Source: Pseudomonas sp. UYIF39
Lineage (GTDB): Bacteria; Pseudomonadota; Gammaproteobacteria; Pseudomonadales; Pseudomonadaceae
Reading direction: 5' to 3'
Length of the DNA: 64,000 nt
NCBI RefSeq assembly: GCF_029963765.1
Contig: NZ_JALBYU010000005.1
Location: 186,001-250,000 of the forward strand
A model generated the notes under the pieces. It made no database searches. It was not told the origin of the DNA and worked only from the letters and a program-made list of their open reading frames with translations. The position numbers and the translations under genes are program-made. Of this stretch, positions 1 to 8,761 are shown piece by piece (positions within the stretch are counted from its first letter, which is position 1; each line of letters starts with the position of its first letter).

Positions 1-182
1 AATTCATCAGTCGGTATCGCAGGTTGAAAGCAGTGGCCCACTTTAACCGATGAAGCGCTTTGGGGCGCAAACGTAAACGTTCGGTAAAGACCATTGAAAC
101 ATCCTGCATCAACCTCCATTACGAGGTTGTACCTTATCCACAGTGGATAGGGCAGATATTCCCGGCAATCTACGAGGTCGCC
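1..182. other. left-edge intergenic segment, no gene seen
   Basis: I see no gene here. The downstream frame stays open upstream to about position 60, but the DUF2076 family start fits the ATG at 183. A perfect TTATCCACA (DnaA-box-like) lies at 134-142; it stands alone, so it does not suggest an origin. Confidence 0.5.
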
Positions 183-938
183 ATGAACAGCGAAGAACAA
201 ACCCTGATCGATGGACTGTTTTCCCGGCTGCAACAGGCCGAAACGGATTCAGCCCCGCGCGACGCCCAGGCCGAGGCGCGGATCAAGGAACACCTGACTC
301 GCCAGCCTGCGGCGGGCTATTTCATGACCCAGGCGATTCTGGTGCAAGAGGCCGCCATCAAAAGCCTCGACGAACAGAACAAACAACTCGCCCAGCAAGT
401 CCAGCAATTGCAGGCCGAACTGCAATCGGCCAAGGCTCAACCGGCTGCTGCGGCGCCGAGCAGCGGTGGTTTTCTGTCGAGCATCTTCGGCGGCAGTTCC
501 CGTGATCCGCAGCCAGCGCCCAGCCAAAGCCCACCCGCTTCGAGTGGTGGCGGCTGGCGTGAACCGGCGCGGCCGTCGTTCAATTCACAGTCGCCACAAC
601 AGAACTTCGGTGCAGCGCCGCCTCAGCAGAACTACGCCCCGCAACAGCCAGTCGGCAGCGGTTTCCTCGGCGGTGCGCTGAAAACCGCCGCCGGCGTGGC
701 CGGTGGCGTGATGCTGGCGCAAGGCATCAGCAGCCTGTTTCACCACAACCAGCAGCCGGAAGTGGTTGAAGTGATCAAGGAAGAACCGGCTCAAGTCAAC
801 GATCAGAGCGGTGACAAGGGCTGGGACGACGATCAGCGCGTGGCTGACAACGCCAATGATCAGGGCGGCTTTACCGACGCCGACTACAGCGATGACAGCT
901 CATCGTTCTTCGGCGGCGACGACGATTCCTTCGTCTGA
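183..938 (+). CDS. DUF2076 domain-containing protein
   Basis: A 251-aa protein of the DUF2076 family (role unknown). The N-terminus (MNSEEQTLIDGLFSRL) is the usual family start, so ATG 183 is preferred over in-frame codons upstream. Residues about 45-85 form a Gln-rich coiled coil, followed by a Pro/Ser/Gln linker, a Gly/Ala-rich segment near 157-190 (GGALKTAAGVAGGVMLAQG) that could be membrane-associated, and a very acidic Asp/Ser tail. There is no signal peptide. It stands alone, 137 bp before a NYN-domain gene on the same strand. Confidence 0.85.
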   Translation: MNSEEQTLIDGLFSRLQQAETDSAPRDAQAEARIKEHLTRQPAAGYFMTQAILVQEAAIKSLDEQNKQLAQQVQQLQAELQSAKAQPAAAAPSSGGFLSSIFGGSSRDPQPAPSQSPPASSGGGWREPARPSFNSQSPQQNFGAAPPQQNYAPQQPVGSGFLGGALKTAAGVAGGVMLAQGISSLFHHNQQPEVVEVIKEEPAQVNDQSGDKGWDDDQRVADNANDQGGFTDADYSDDSSSFFGGDDDSFV

Positions 939-1075
939 TACGCCATTCGTCCGGAGCGCTGCGGCGCTTCGGGCCGATTATTCGCGGAACAATCCTTCAG
1001 GCTGGCATACTGGGCAACTTTTCGGGCCTGGTGCCTGATCCTGCCCGCGCTCCGGCGCGCCAACGAGGATGACCG

Positions 1076-1555
1076 GTGAAAAAAATCGCAGTGTTCGCCG
1101 ATGTCCAGAACCTCTATTACACCGTGCGTCAGGCCTATGGTTGCCATTTCAACTATGCCGCGCTGTGGGCTGATATCAGCAAACAGGGCGAGATCGTCGA
1201 GGCCTATGCCTACGCCATCGATCGCGGCGACAGCAAACAACAGCAATTCCAGCAGATCCTGCGCAACCTCGGCTTCACTGTGAAGCTCAAGCCCTACATC
1301 CAGCGCAGTGATGGCTCGGCCAAGGGCGACTGGGACGTGGGCATCACCCTCGACATCATGGACGCCGCCGATCATGTCGACGAAGTGGTGCTGGCTTCCG
1401 GTGACGGTGATTTCGACATGCTGCTGGAGCGCATCATCACCAAGCACGGGGTGCAAGCCGTGGCCTACGGCGTGCCGGGCCTGACGGCCAACTCGCTGAT
1501 CCGCGCCGCCAGCCGCTACGTGCCGATCGAAGGCGCGTTGCTGCTCAAGAATTGA
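1076..1555 (+). CDS. NYN domain protein (LabA/DUF88 family)
   Basis: A 159-aa PIN-like NYN-domain protein, family of predicted ribonucleases. The acidic residues expected for metal binding are visible: Asp in AVFADVQNLYY near the N-terminus, and the Asp cluster in KGDWDVGITLDIMD and LASGDGDFDMLL. The start is GTG at 1076, preceded by a GAGGA-type ribosome site about 8 bases upstream. The next gene, an exonuclease, starts 22 bp after the stop on the same strand, so the two are probably co-transcribed; this hints at a nucleic-acid role, but the substrate is unknown. Confidence 0.85.
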   Translation: MKKIAVFADVQNLYYTVRQAYGCHFNYAALWADISKQGEIVEAYAYAIDRGDSKQQQFQQILRNLGFTVKLKPYIQRSDGSAKGDWDVGITLDIMDAADHVDEVVLASGDGDFDMLLERIITKHGVQAVAYGVPGLTANSLIRAASRYVPIEGALLLKN

Positions 1556-1577
1556 TTTTTACGGAGTTGAAACAGGT

Positions 1578-2189
1578 TTGGAACGCATAGCAGTCATCGA
1601 CTTTGAAACCACCGGGATCTCCCCGAGCAGCAGCTGCCGGGCCACGGAAATTGCCGTGGTGATCCTTGAACAGGGGCGCATCGTCGAACGTTACCAAAGC
1701 CTGATGAATGCTGGCGTGCGCGTCCCGGCCTTCATCGAACAACTCACCGGCATCAGCAACGCCATGTTGCGCACCGCGCCATCGGCCGAGCAGGTGATGA
1801 ACGAGGTCAACGAATTCGTCGGTATCACACCGCTGCTGGCGCACAACGCCGCGTTCGACCAGAAGTTCTGGGACTTTGAGCTGGGGCGGATCAAACGCAC
1901 ACGCTTGCAGAACTTTGCCTGCTCGCTGCTACTTGCCCGCCGTTTGATGCCCGCCGCGCCGAACCACAAACTCGGCACCCTCACCACGTTCGCCAACCTG
2001 CCCCACACCGGTAAAGCTCACCGGGCCATGGCCGATGCCGAGATGGCGGCCAACCTGACGGCGCATTTGGCCCAGGAGTTGCGGCAGAAGCACGGGTTGC
2101 GCGAGTTGTCTCATGATCTGCTGGTGAGCTTGCAGAAAGTGCCGGCGGCGAAGATCAATGAGCATCTCAAGCGGCATCGCGGGTTCTAA
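1578..2189 (+). CDS. 3'-5' exonuclease, DEDDh superfamily
   Basis: A 203-aa stand-alone exonuclease of the DnaQ/pol III epsilon-like family. Exo I (DFETTGISP), Exo II (HNAAFDQKFWDFE) and Exo III (HRAMADAEM) are all present, giving the DEDDh set of metal and catalytic residues. The start is TTG at 1578, with ACGGAG about 12 bases upstream. There is no polymerase or GIY-YIG fusion. It may act in DNA repair or RNA trimming; the substrate cannot be told from sequence. It follows the NYN-domain gene by 22 bp. Confidence 0.88.
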   Translation: MERIAVIDFETTGISPSSSCRATEIAVVILEQGRIVERYQSLMNAGVRVPAFIEQLTGISNAMLRTAPSAEQVMNEVNEFVGITPLLAHNAAFDQKFWDFELGRIKRTRLQNFACSLLLARRLMPAAPNHKLGTLTTFANLPHTGKAHRAMADAEMAANLTAHLAQELRQKHGLRELSHDLLVSLQKVPAAKINEHLKRHRGF

Positions 2190-2231
2190 CTGACACACCA
2201 CAAATCCTCTGAATGACACACCACAAATCCC

Positions 2232-2318
2232 CTGTGGGAGCGAGCTTGCTCGCGATGGCGCCGTGTCAGTCGACATCAATGTTGGATGATAAATCGCTAT
2301 CGCGAGCAAGCTCGCTTG
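2232..2318. repeat. REP pair (BIME)
   Basis: Two inverted copies of the Pseudomonas REP palindrome: TGGGAGCGAGCTTGCTCGCG near 2235-2254, and a partly degenerate opposite copy (TATCGCGAGCAAGCTCGCT) near 2298-2316. It lies after the exonuclease gene and before the convergent lrp gene. Confidence 0.85.
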
Positions 2319-2467
2319 TATGTTTAGGATTGAAGGGGTGGGCGGGGGGAACGTTAAGCCTGCTGCATTGGCGGACGGAACCATGGGTTCGTTTAAAAGA
2401 TATACCGTGTTTGTTGGGCGCCGGATATAGCGGCGTTCGCGGATTCTGACGATACCGCTGAACTTCT

Positions 2468-2566
2468 GTAGGAGCTGTCGAGTGAAACGAGGCTGCGATC
2501 TTTTGATCTTGTTTTTAAAGAGCAAAATCAAAAGATCGCAGCCTCGTTTCACTCGACAGCTCCTAC
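2468..2566. repeat. 40-bp perfect inverted repeat
   Basis: Arms 2468-2507 and 2527-2566 are perfect reverse complements over 40 bp, with a 19-base loop. The arm begins GTAGGAGCTGTCGAGTGAAA and ends in a GATCGCAGCC-type core. It sits between convergent genes, seven bases from the lrp stop. A related but shorter hairpin with the same GCTGCGATCTTTTGATCTT core lies near 62609-62660, so this is a dispersed repeat family distinct from the REP elements. It could also act as a bidirectional terminator. Confidence 0.9.
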
Positions 2567-2573
2567 GGGATCG

Positions 2574-3026
2574 CTATTTACCATTCCCTTCCAACTGCCC
2601 CAACGGCACGCGCTTCTCTATCGCGCTCGACAACACAATCGACGTCTTGCTGAACCCGAACTTGGCGATCCGGTTGATCAACTCTTCCAGCTCCGGCATC
2701 GAACCCACCGCCGCTTGCATGATCACGCACGGATCACCCGTCACCCGGTGGCATTCGGTTAGTTGTGGGATTTTGATCAGGTCGTCGTAGGCCTTCTGGT
2801 TGCCGTGCTGGTTCAAGCGCAGTTCGATCACGCACTGGATCGGCAAGCCAAGCTTGGCCATGTCGACTTTCGCCTGGTAACCCGTGATGACCCCGCAGGC
2901 TTCCAGTTTAGCGACGCGCTCGGCTACGGCCGGGGCGGACAGGTTCACTTTGCGCGCCAGGTCGGCGTAGGACGCACGACCGTTTTCCAACAGGGCGCTG
3001 AGAAGCATGCGGTCGTATTTGTCCAT
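2574..3026 (-). CDS. Lrp/AsnC family transcriptional regulator
   Basis: A 150-aa Lrp/AsnC regulator. The N-terminal 60 residues hold the winged HTH (DRMLLSALLENGRASYADLA, then LSAPAVAERVAKLEACGVI); residues about 65-140 form the ligand-binding RAM domain. It is divergent from an EamA exporter across a 163-bp gap, an arrangement typical of Lrp-type control of an amino-acid or metabolite exporter. The effector is unknown. Its 3' end abuts the 40-bp inverted repeat. Confidence 0.9.
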   Translation of the reverse strand: MDKYDRMLLSALLENGRASYADLARKVNLSAPAVAERVAKLEACGVITGYQAKVDMAKLGLPIQCVIELRLNQHGNQKAYDDLIKIPQLTECHRVTGDPCVIMQAAVGSMPELEELINRIAKFGFSKTSIVLSSAIEKRVPLGQLEGNGK

Positions 3027-3189
3027 CGTGGTATTCCTGAAAAATGACTGACTTTCGAAAGCACGGTTTATAACGGCAATCTCCGTGTTTTGAAAAGTGT
3101 ACCGGCGCTATAAACAGGTTTTGTAACTTAATTTAAGCCGCTGGCCTTTCTAGAATAGCCTTTCACTTGTCTTGCCTACGAGCTGACCC

Positions 3190-4116
3190 ATGCCTGGCTT
3201 ACGTCGTTTTCCCTTACCGTTGATCGCTGCCTTTTTCGCGTTGTACGTGATTTGGGGCTCGACCTATCTAGTCATTCGCATCGGCGTGCAGTACTGCCCG
3301 CCATTGATGCTCGGCGGGATTCGCTTTGTGATTGCCGGGACGCTGATGTACGCGTTCCTGCGCTGGCGCGGGGCGCCGGCACCGACCTGGGCGCAGTGGA
3401 AAGCCGCCGGGATCATCGGGATTTTGCTGCTCAGCTTTGGTAACGGCGCGGTGAGCGTGGCCGAGCACACGGGCGTCGCCTCGGGTGTGGCGGCGTTGGC
3501 GGTGGCGACGGTGCCGCTGTTTACCTTGCTCTGCGGATATTTCTGGGGCGCGCGTAATACCCGTCTCGAATGGGCCGGGATTGTGCTCGGGCTGATCGGC
3601 ATTGCCATGCTCAACCTCGGTTCTAACCTGCAATCGAGCCCGTTGGGTGCTGCGTTGCTGGTATTCGCGGCAGCTTCCTGGGCCTTTGGTTCGGTCTGGA
3701 GCAAACACTTGCCGTTGCCCCAAGGCGCGATGGCCAGTGCCGTGGAAATGTTGGTGGGCGGTGTAGCGCTGCTGATCGGCAGTGCGCTGAGCGGTGAGCA
3801 TCTGGAAGCCATGCCGCCGATCGAAGGTTGGGCAGCCCTGGCCTATCTGACCTTCTTCGGTTCGATCATCGCTTTCAACGCCTATATGTACCTGTTGAAA
3901 AACGTGCGGCCGGCGGCGGCCACCAGTTATGCCTACGTCAACCCGGCGGTGGCGGTGTTGCTGGGGATCGTGTTTGTCGGCGAGACCATCGGTATCGAAG
4001 AAGCATTGGCCATGGCGGTGATCATCAGCGCCGTGGTGCTGATCGGGTTGCCGCAGTGGCGCCGGGCTCCGGAACGACCTGCTGCCGTGGTGCAGACAGA
4101 ATCCCGTGTGAATTAG
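3190..4116 (+). CDS. EamA/DMT family metabolite exporter (YedA-like)
   Basis: A 308-aa inner-membrane transporter of the drug/metabolite transporter superfamily: about ten hydrophobic helices as two EamA repeats, with the YVIWGSTYLVIRIGV N-terminal signature of the YedA/RhaT-like subgroup. It probably exports amino acids or other small metabolites. It is divergent from the Lrp-family gene, which likely regulates it. The start ATG at 3190 leads directly into the first helix. Confidence 0.88.
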   Translation: MPGLRRFPLPLIAAFFALYVIWGSTYLVIRIGVQYCPPLMLGGIRFVIAGTLMYAFLRWRGAPAPTWAQWKAAGIIGILLLSFGNGAVSVAEHTGVASGVAALAVATVPLFTLLCGYFWGARNTRLEWAGIVLGLIGIAMLNLGSNLQSSPLGAALLVFAAASWAFGSVWSKHLPLPQGAMASAVEMLVGGVALLIGSALSGEHLEAMPPIEGWAALAYLTFFGSIIAFNAYMYLLKNVRPAAATSYAYVNPAVAVLLGIVFVGETIGIEEALAMAVIISAVVLIGLPQWRRAPERPAAVVQTESRVN

Positions 4117-4194
4117 GGTAAACTGCGCGCCATTGCATCTTGTTTTGCACACTTGTTTTGAAAAACCCGCGCTGAATTTTCCTACGGTAATCCC

Positions 4195-5529
4195 ATGACT
4201 TTCGCCTCCCTTGGCCTGATCGAACCCTTGCTGCGCTCTCTCGAGACGCTCGGCTACCAGACCCCTACGCCGGTTCAGGCGCAAGCCATTCCGGCGGTGC
4301 TGGCCGGTCGCGACCTGATGGCCGCCGCCCAGACCGGGACTGGCAAGACCGCCGGCTTCGCGCTGCCGCTCCTGCAGTTGCTGGCCATGGAAGGGCCGAA
4401 AGTGGCGTCTAACTCGGTGCGCGCACTGATCCTGGTGCCGACCCGCGAATTGGCCGAACAGGTTCACGAAGCCGTGCGTCAGTACGCCGAGAACCTGCCG
4501 TTGAGCACTTACGCGGTGTACGGCGGCGTCAGCATCAACCCGCAAATGATGAAGCTGCGCAAGGGTGTTGACGTGCTGGTGGCGACGCCGGGTCGTTTGC
4601 TCGACCTGTATCGCCAGAAGGCCCTCAAGTTCAATCAGCTGCAAACCCTGATTCTGGACGAAGCCGATCGCATGCTTGATCTGGGTTTCTCCGAGGAACT
4701 GGGGAATATCTACCGCGTGCTGCCCAAGCAACGTCAGACGCTGCTGTTCTCCGCGACTTTCTCCGACGCGATCCGCTTGCTGGCCGGACAAATGCTCAAC
4801 GATCCACTGAGCATCGAAGTCAGCCCGCGCAACGTGGCTGCCAACACCGTCAAGCAATGGGTGGTGACGGTGGACAAGAAGCGCAAGCCGGAGCTGTTCA
4901 TCCACTTGCTGCGCAAGGGCAAGTGGAAGCAGGTGCTGGTGTTCGCCAAGACCCGCAACGGCGTGGACGCACTGGTGGAAAAACTCCAGGGCCTGGGCAT
5001 CAATGCCGACGGCATCCACGGCGACAAACCACAGGCAACCCGTCAGCGTGCGCTGGACCGTTTCAAGGCCAGTGAAGTGCAGATTCTTGTGGCCACCGAC
5101 GTTGCGGCCCGTGGTCTGGACATCGAAGATTTGCCATTGGTGGTCAACTTCGACCTGCCGATCGTGGCGGAGGATTACATCCACCGCATTGGGCGTACCG
5201 GCCGTGCGGGTAACACAGGGCAGGCGATTTCGCTGGTCTGCGCTGATGAAGTGAATCTGCTGTCGGCCATCGAGACGTTGACCCGTCAGGCATTGCCTCG
5301 CCAGATGGAACATGACTTCGAGCCTGAGCACCGGGTGCCGGATACCGATGCCAGCGGTCAGGTGGTCAAGAAGCCGAAAAAACCGAAGAAGCCGAAGACC
5401 TCCAGTGGCGGTAAACGCAACTTGGGTAAATGGGTTGAGAGTGGGGATGCTTCGGCGCCGGAACCTTCGATCAAGCCTGTGCGAAAAGTGCCGGTGTTTA
5501 ATACCGGGCCGCGTAAGAAGAAGCCTTAA
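4195..5529 (+). CDS. rhlE: ATP-dependent RNA helicase RhlE
   Basis: A 444-aa DEAD-box helicase. All core motifs are visible: Q motif region (GYQTPTPVQAQAIP), Walker A (AQTGTGKT), PTRELAEQV, DEAD (ILDEADRMLDLGF), SAT (LLFSATFSD), and HRIGRTGRAG. The last 60 residues form a basic Lys/Pro-rich tail (KKPKKPKKPK), as in RhlE proteins, and probably bind RNA. RhlE remodels ribosomal and other RNAs in the cytoplasm. A single gene, followed by a REP pair. Confidence 0.93.
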   Translation: MTFASLGLIEPLLRSLETLGYQTPTPVQAQAIPAVLAGRDLMAAAQTGTGKTAGFALPLLQLLAMEGPKVASNSVRALILVPTRELAEQVHEAVRQYAENLPLSTYAVYGGVSINPQMMKLRKGVDVLVATPGRLLDLYRQKALKFNQLQTLILDEADRMLDLGFSEELGNIYRVLPKQRQTLLFSATFSDAIRLLAGQMLNDPLSIEVSPRNVAANTVKQWVVTVDKKRKPELFIHLLRKGKWKQVLVFAKTRNGVDALVEKLQGLGINADGIHGDKPQATRQRALDRFKASEVQILVATDVAARGLDIEDLPLVVNFDLPIVAEDYIHRIGRTGRAGNTGQAISLVCADEVNLLSAIETLTRQALPRQMEHDFEPEHRVPDTDASGQVVKKPKKPKKPKTSSGGKRNLGKWVESGDASAPEPSIKPVRKVPVFNTGPRKKKP

Positions 5530-5550
5530 TATTCGCTGCGCCGGCTAGAC

Positions 5551-5640
5551 CGCTATCGCGAGCAAGCTCGCTCCCACATTTGACCGAGTTCTTTCAGAAA
5601 GAATGCAATCAGTGTGGGAGCGAGCTTGCTCGCGATGGCC
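5551..5640. repeat. REP pair (BIME)
   Basis: Inverted REP copies at about 5551-5578 (CGCGAGCAAGCTCGCTCCCA) and 5612-5640 (TGGGAGCGAGCTTGCTCGCG), between the convergent rhlE and flavoprotein genes. Confidence 0.92.
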
Positions 5641-5652
5641 GCGCCTCAGTCC

Positions 5653-6894
5653 TCAGTCCTTGCGCTTCAACCACTCCACCATCCCCAACCCTGCCGCTCG
5701 CCCACTGGCGAAACACGCGGTCAGCAGATAGCCACCGGTCGGCGCTTCCCAATCGAGCATTTCCCCCGCGCAGAACACGCCAGGCAGTTGCTTGAGCATC
5801 AAGCGTTCATCCATCGACTCGAACATCACCCCACCGGCGCTGCTGATGGCTTCGTCCAGCGGGCGGGTTTTCACCAGTGTCAGTGCAAGCGCCTTGATCG
5901 CTTTGGCCAGCAGCGCCGGATCAGCGAAGCATTCGGCCGGAGTGAGTTCGCGCAGTAACGCCGCTTTCACACCATCGATTCCGAGCTGACTGTGCAAGTG
6001 CTTCGACATTGAGCGTGAACCGCGTGGTTTGCTCAGCGCAGCCTGCACTTTATCCACAGGCTTGCCCGGCAACAGGTCCAGGTGAATGGTTGCCGAGGCG
6101 TGCTGATTGATGGCTTCGCGGATCGGCGCCGACAAGGCGTAGATCAAACTGCCTTCAATCCCGGTTGCCGTGATCACACATTCCCCGAGCCGCGGCACGT
6201 CGTCATTGAGGCCAATGGCGATGTTTTTCAGCGGTGCGCCGGCGAATTTGTTGACCATCAACTCGCTCCAGGCCTGCACCTCGAAGCCGCAATTACTCGG
6301 TTGCAGTGGCGCGAGTCCTACGCCGTGTTGTTCCAGTGGCAGCATCCAGGCGCCGTCCGAGCCGAGTCGCGACCAACTGCCGCCGCCGAGGGCCAGCAAG
6401 GTTGCGTCAGGTTGGACGATTTTTTCGCCTTCGGGGCTGTCGATGCGCAATCCACCGCGATCATTCCAGCCGAGCCAGCGGTGACGGGTGTGGATAACAA
6501 CGCCGCTGTCTCGCAGGCGTTTGAGCCATGCACGCAACAGGGGGGCGGCTTTCATGTCTGTAGGAAAGACTCGGCCGGAACTGCCGACAAAGGTTTTGAT
6601 GCCCAGGTCATGAATCCATTGGCACAGCGCATCAGCGCCAAATGACCGCAACAGCGGCGCGATCTGCGGCGCGCGTTCGGCATAGCGTGAGAGAAACGCC
6701 GGGTAGGCTTCGGAATGGGTGATGTTCATGCCACCCACGCCGGCCAGCAGGAATTTTCGCCCCACCGAAGGCATGCCGTCGTACAGGTCGACCTTGATCC
6801 CGGCCTGGCTCAGCACTTCGGCCGCCATCAAACCGGCGGGGCCGCCGCCGATGATGGCAACGTGAGAAGAGGAGGAGGGCGAGGGCTGGGTCAT
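5653..6894 (-). CDS. FAD/NAD(P)-dependent oxidoreductase, TIGR03862-type flavoprotein
   Basis: A 413-aa flavoprotein of the HI0933/YhiN-BaiN type, Pseudomonas TIGR03862 subgroup. The dinucleotide-binding motif AIIGGGPAGLMAAEVL is at the N-terminus; the second conserved region (AGVGGMNITHSE) and the C-terminal FAD motif (GVFCAGEMLDWEAPTGGYLL) are intact. The reaction is not known. ATG 6894 is chosen because upstream in-frame residues (MRGLFRHAAAHA) do not match the family. Monocistronic. Confidence 0.88.
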   Translation of the reverse strand: MTQPSPSSSSHVAIIGGGPAGLMAAEVLSQAGIKVDLYDGMPSVGRKFLLAGVGGMNITHSEAYPAFLSRYAERAPQIAPLLRSFGADALCQWIHDLGIKTFVGSSGRVFPTDMKAAPLLRAWLKRLRDSGVVIHTRHRWLGWNDRGGLRIDSPEGEKIVQPDATLLALGGGSWSRLGSDGAWMLPLEQHGVGLAPLQPSNCGFEVQAWSELMVNKFAGAPLKNIAIGLNDDVPRLGECVITATGIEGSLIYALSAPIREAINQHASATIHLDLLPGKPVDKVQAALSKPRGSRSMSKHLHSQLGIDGVKAALLRELTPAECFADPALLAKAIKALALTLVKTRPLDEAISSAGGVMFESMDERLMLKQLPGVFCAGEMLDWEAPTGGYLLTACFASGRAAGLGMVEWLKRKD

Positions 6895-7081
6895 GGCGTG
6901 AGCTGCGGCGTGGCGGAATAAGCCGCGCATTCTACCAGCACGAATCAGGGTGAGCGTTGCTGAAGAAGCTGATCAAAAAACAACCACCCCTTTGCAAGCT
7001 ATATGCAGCATGGCCTGTAGGACCTTTCACTCAGGTTATCCACAGGCAGTTCCACAGGCATTGTGGGTAAAGACCCACACC

Positions 7082-8002
7082 TCAATGACAACCTGATGAC
7101 TGCCAGACCCGTTGCGCGCTGTGATGCAGGATTCCATGACGGCGCGCCAACGCCTTGCGGTCCTTGCTGTAGCCGCCGCCGATGACCCCGACCACCGGGA
7201 TATCCCGCCCCAGGCAATGGCGCATAACACTTTCGTCCCTGGCGGCGACGCCTTCGTCTGTCAGCTTCAGGTAGCCGAGCGCGTCATCTTTATGCACATC
7301 GACGCCGGCGTCGTACAGCACCAGGTCAGGTTGGTAGAGCGGCAGCAAATAGTTGAGCGCATCGTCCACCACCTTCAGGTAATCGGCATCGCCCATGCCC
7401 TTGGGCAGTGGAATGTCCCAGTCACTTTCGGCTTTGCGTGCAGGAAAGTTCTTCTCGCAGTGCAGGGAAACGGTCACCGCCTCCGGGGTGTTGTGCAGAA
7501 TCCGTGCAGTGCCGTCGCCCTGATGCACATCGCAGTCGAAGATCAGCACCCGATTCACACGGCCGCTTTCCAGCAGGAAATGGCTGATCACGGCCAGGTC
7601 ATTGAAGATGCAGAACCCGGCAGGATGGTCGTAATGCGCGTGATGGGTGCCGCCGGCCAAGTGACAGGCCAAACCATGTTCCAGCGCCTGCTCGGCCGCC
7701 AGCAGGGAGCCGCCAACCGCCCGCACCGTGCGCCGGGCCAGGGCTTCGCTCCACGGCAGGCCGAGGCGCCGCTGATCTTCGCGGGACAACTCACCGCCCA
7801 TGTAGCGTTCGATATACGCAGGGTCATGTGCGAGCGCGAGAATCTCTGGCGGGCAGAGGTCGGGGCGCAGCAGGTCAGCGTCCCGGGTCAGTCCGCTGTC
7901 CACCAGGTGATCGCGCAGCAGGCGAAACTTGTCCATGGGGAAGCGGTGATCCGCCGGGAACTCGGGACTGTAGTCTTCGTGGTAGATCAGGGGCAGGGGC
8001 AT
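7082..8002 (-). CDS. histone deacetylase family protein (zinc amidohydrolase)
   Basis: A 306-aa member of the arginase/deacetylase fold HDAC family. Zinc-ligand and catalytic motifs are intact: HAHYDHPAGFCIFND, FDCDVHQGDGTA and YDAGVDVHKDDALG. Bacterial members deacetylate small acetylated amines or proteins; the substrate here is unknown. The open frame runs upstream to 8314, but the family start MPLPLIYHEDYSPEF is at ATG 8002. It is divergent from the GNAT acetyltransferase gene only 86 bp away, so an acetylase/deacetylase pair shares this short promoter region. Confidence 0.9.
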   Translation of the reverse strand: MPLPLIYHEDYSPEFPADHRFPMDKFRLLRDHLVDSGLTRDADLLRPDLCPPEILALAHDPAYIERYMGGELSREDQRRLGLPWSEALARRTVRAVGGSLLAAEQALEHGLACHLAGGTHHAHYDHPAGFCIFNDLAVISHFLLESGRVNRVLIFDCDVHQGDGTARILHNTPEAVTVSLHCEKNFPARKAESDWDIPLPKGMGDADYLKVVDDALNYLLPLYQPDLVLYDAGVDVHKDDALGYLKLTDEGVAARDESVMRHCLGRDIPVVGVIGGGYSKDRKALARRHGILHHSAQRVWQSSGCH

Positions 8003-8088
8003 GGCTGATTTATACAGGACGGTAGGTAGGAATGAGTGAAGGATCCTACCAGCGATGTAGACTTGCGGCATGGGAACGGGGGAGCACG

Positions 8089-8658
8089 ATGGAACCGATA
8101 CTGGAACTCGAGAGCGCGCGACTGCTGTTGCGGCAGTGGCGCGATGAGGATTTGCCGGAGTTTGCGGCGATGTGCGCCGATCCACAGGTGATGCGATATT
8201 TTCCGGCGCCCTTGAGTCGTCTGGAAAGTGCTTCGTTGATCGGACGGATTCGTGGCCATTTTGCCGAGCATGGCTTCGGTCTCTGGGCGCTGGAGCGCAA
8301 GGATACCGGGGCATTTATCGGTTTTACCGGCCTGGGTGTGGTCGGTTTCGACGCGCCCTTCACCCCGGCCACCGAGATCGGCTGGCGCCTGGCCCGCGAG
8401 CACTGGGGCCTGGGCTACGCCAGTGAGGCAGCGTGGACCGCTCTGCGCTGCGGGTTTGACCGGTTGGCGCTGAAAGAAGTCGTGTCCTTCACCACCGAAA
8501 CCAATACGCCATCGCAGAAAGTCATGCAGGCAATCGGCATGCACCATGATTCAGCCGATGATTTCGACCACCCGATGCTCGCGGCCGATCATCCCCTGCG
8601 TCACCATACGCTGTACCGCATCACCCGTGAACAATGGCTGCAAACCTTGCATGGATAA
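8089..8658 (+). CDS. GNAT family N-acetyltransferase (RimJ/RimL-like)
   Basis: A 189-aa acetyltransferase of the RimJ/RimL branch. It starts with the family LESARLLLRQWRDEDLPEF strand and carries the acetyl-CoA pyrophosphate-binding region WRLAREHWGLGYASEA, then the NTPSQKVMQAIGM helix near the C-terminus. The substrate may be a protein N-terminus or a small amine. The start ATG 8089 was picked from an upstream-extended frame because it aligns with the family. Divergent from the HDAC-like gene. Confidence 0.88.
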   Translation: MEPILELESARLLLRQWRDEDLPEFAAMCADPQVMRYFPAPLSRLESASLIGRIRGHFAEHGFGLWALERKDTGAFIGFTGLGVVGFDAPFTPATEIGWRLAREHWGLGYASEAAWTALRCGFDRLALKEVVSFTTETNTPSQKVMQAIGMHHDSADDFDHPMLAADHPLRHHTLYRITREQWLQTLHG

Positions 8659-8761
8659 GCCGGCACGGACGTTTACAATGGCCTCCATGGGCCCTGGCCA
8701 GAAATTGAATCGACCGTCGCAGCCAAGACTGCGCGGCATGCGTTGTGTGAGGAGAGTCTGA

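Noticed and set aside
3268..5331. 687-aa open frame on the minus strand opposite the EamA and rhlE genes
   Set aside because: It runs antisense through two well-identified genes and its translation is rich in His/Gln/Arg with no domain; a high-GC shadow frame.
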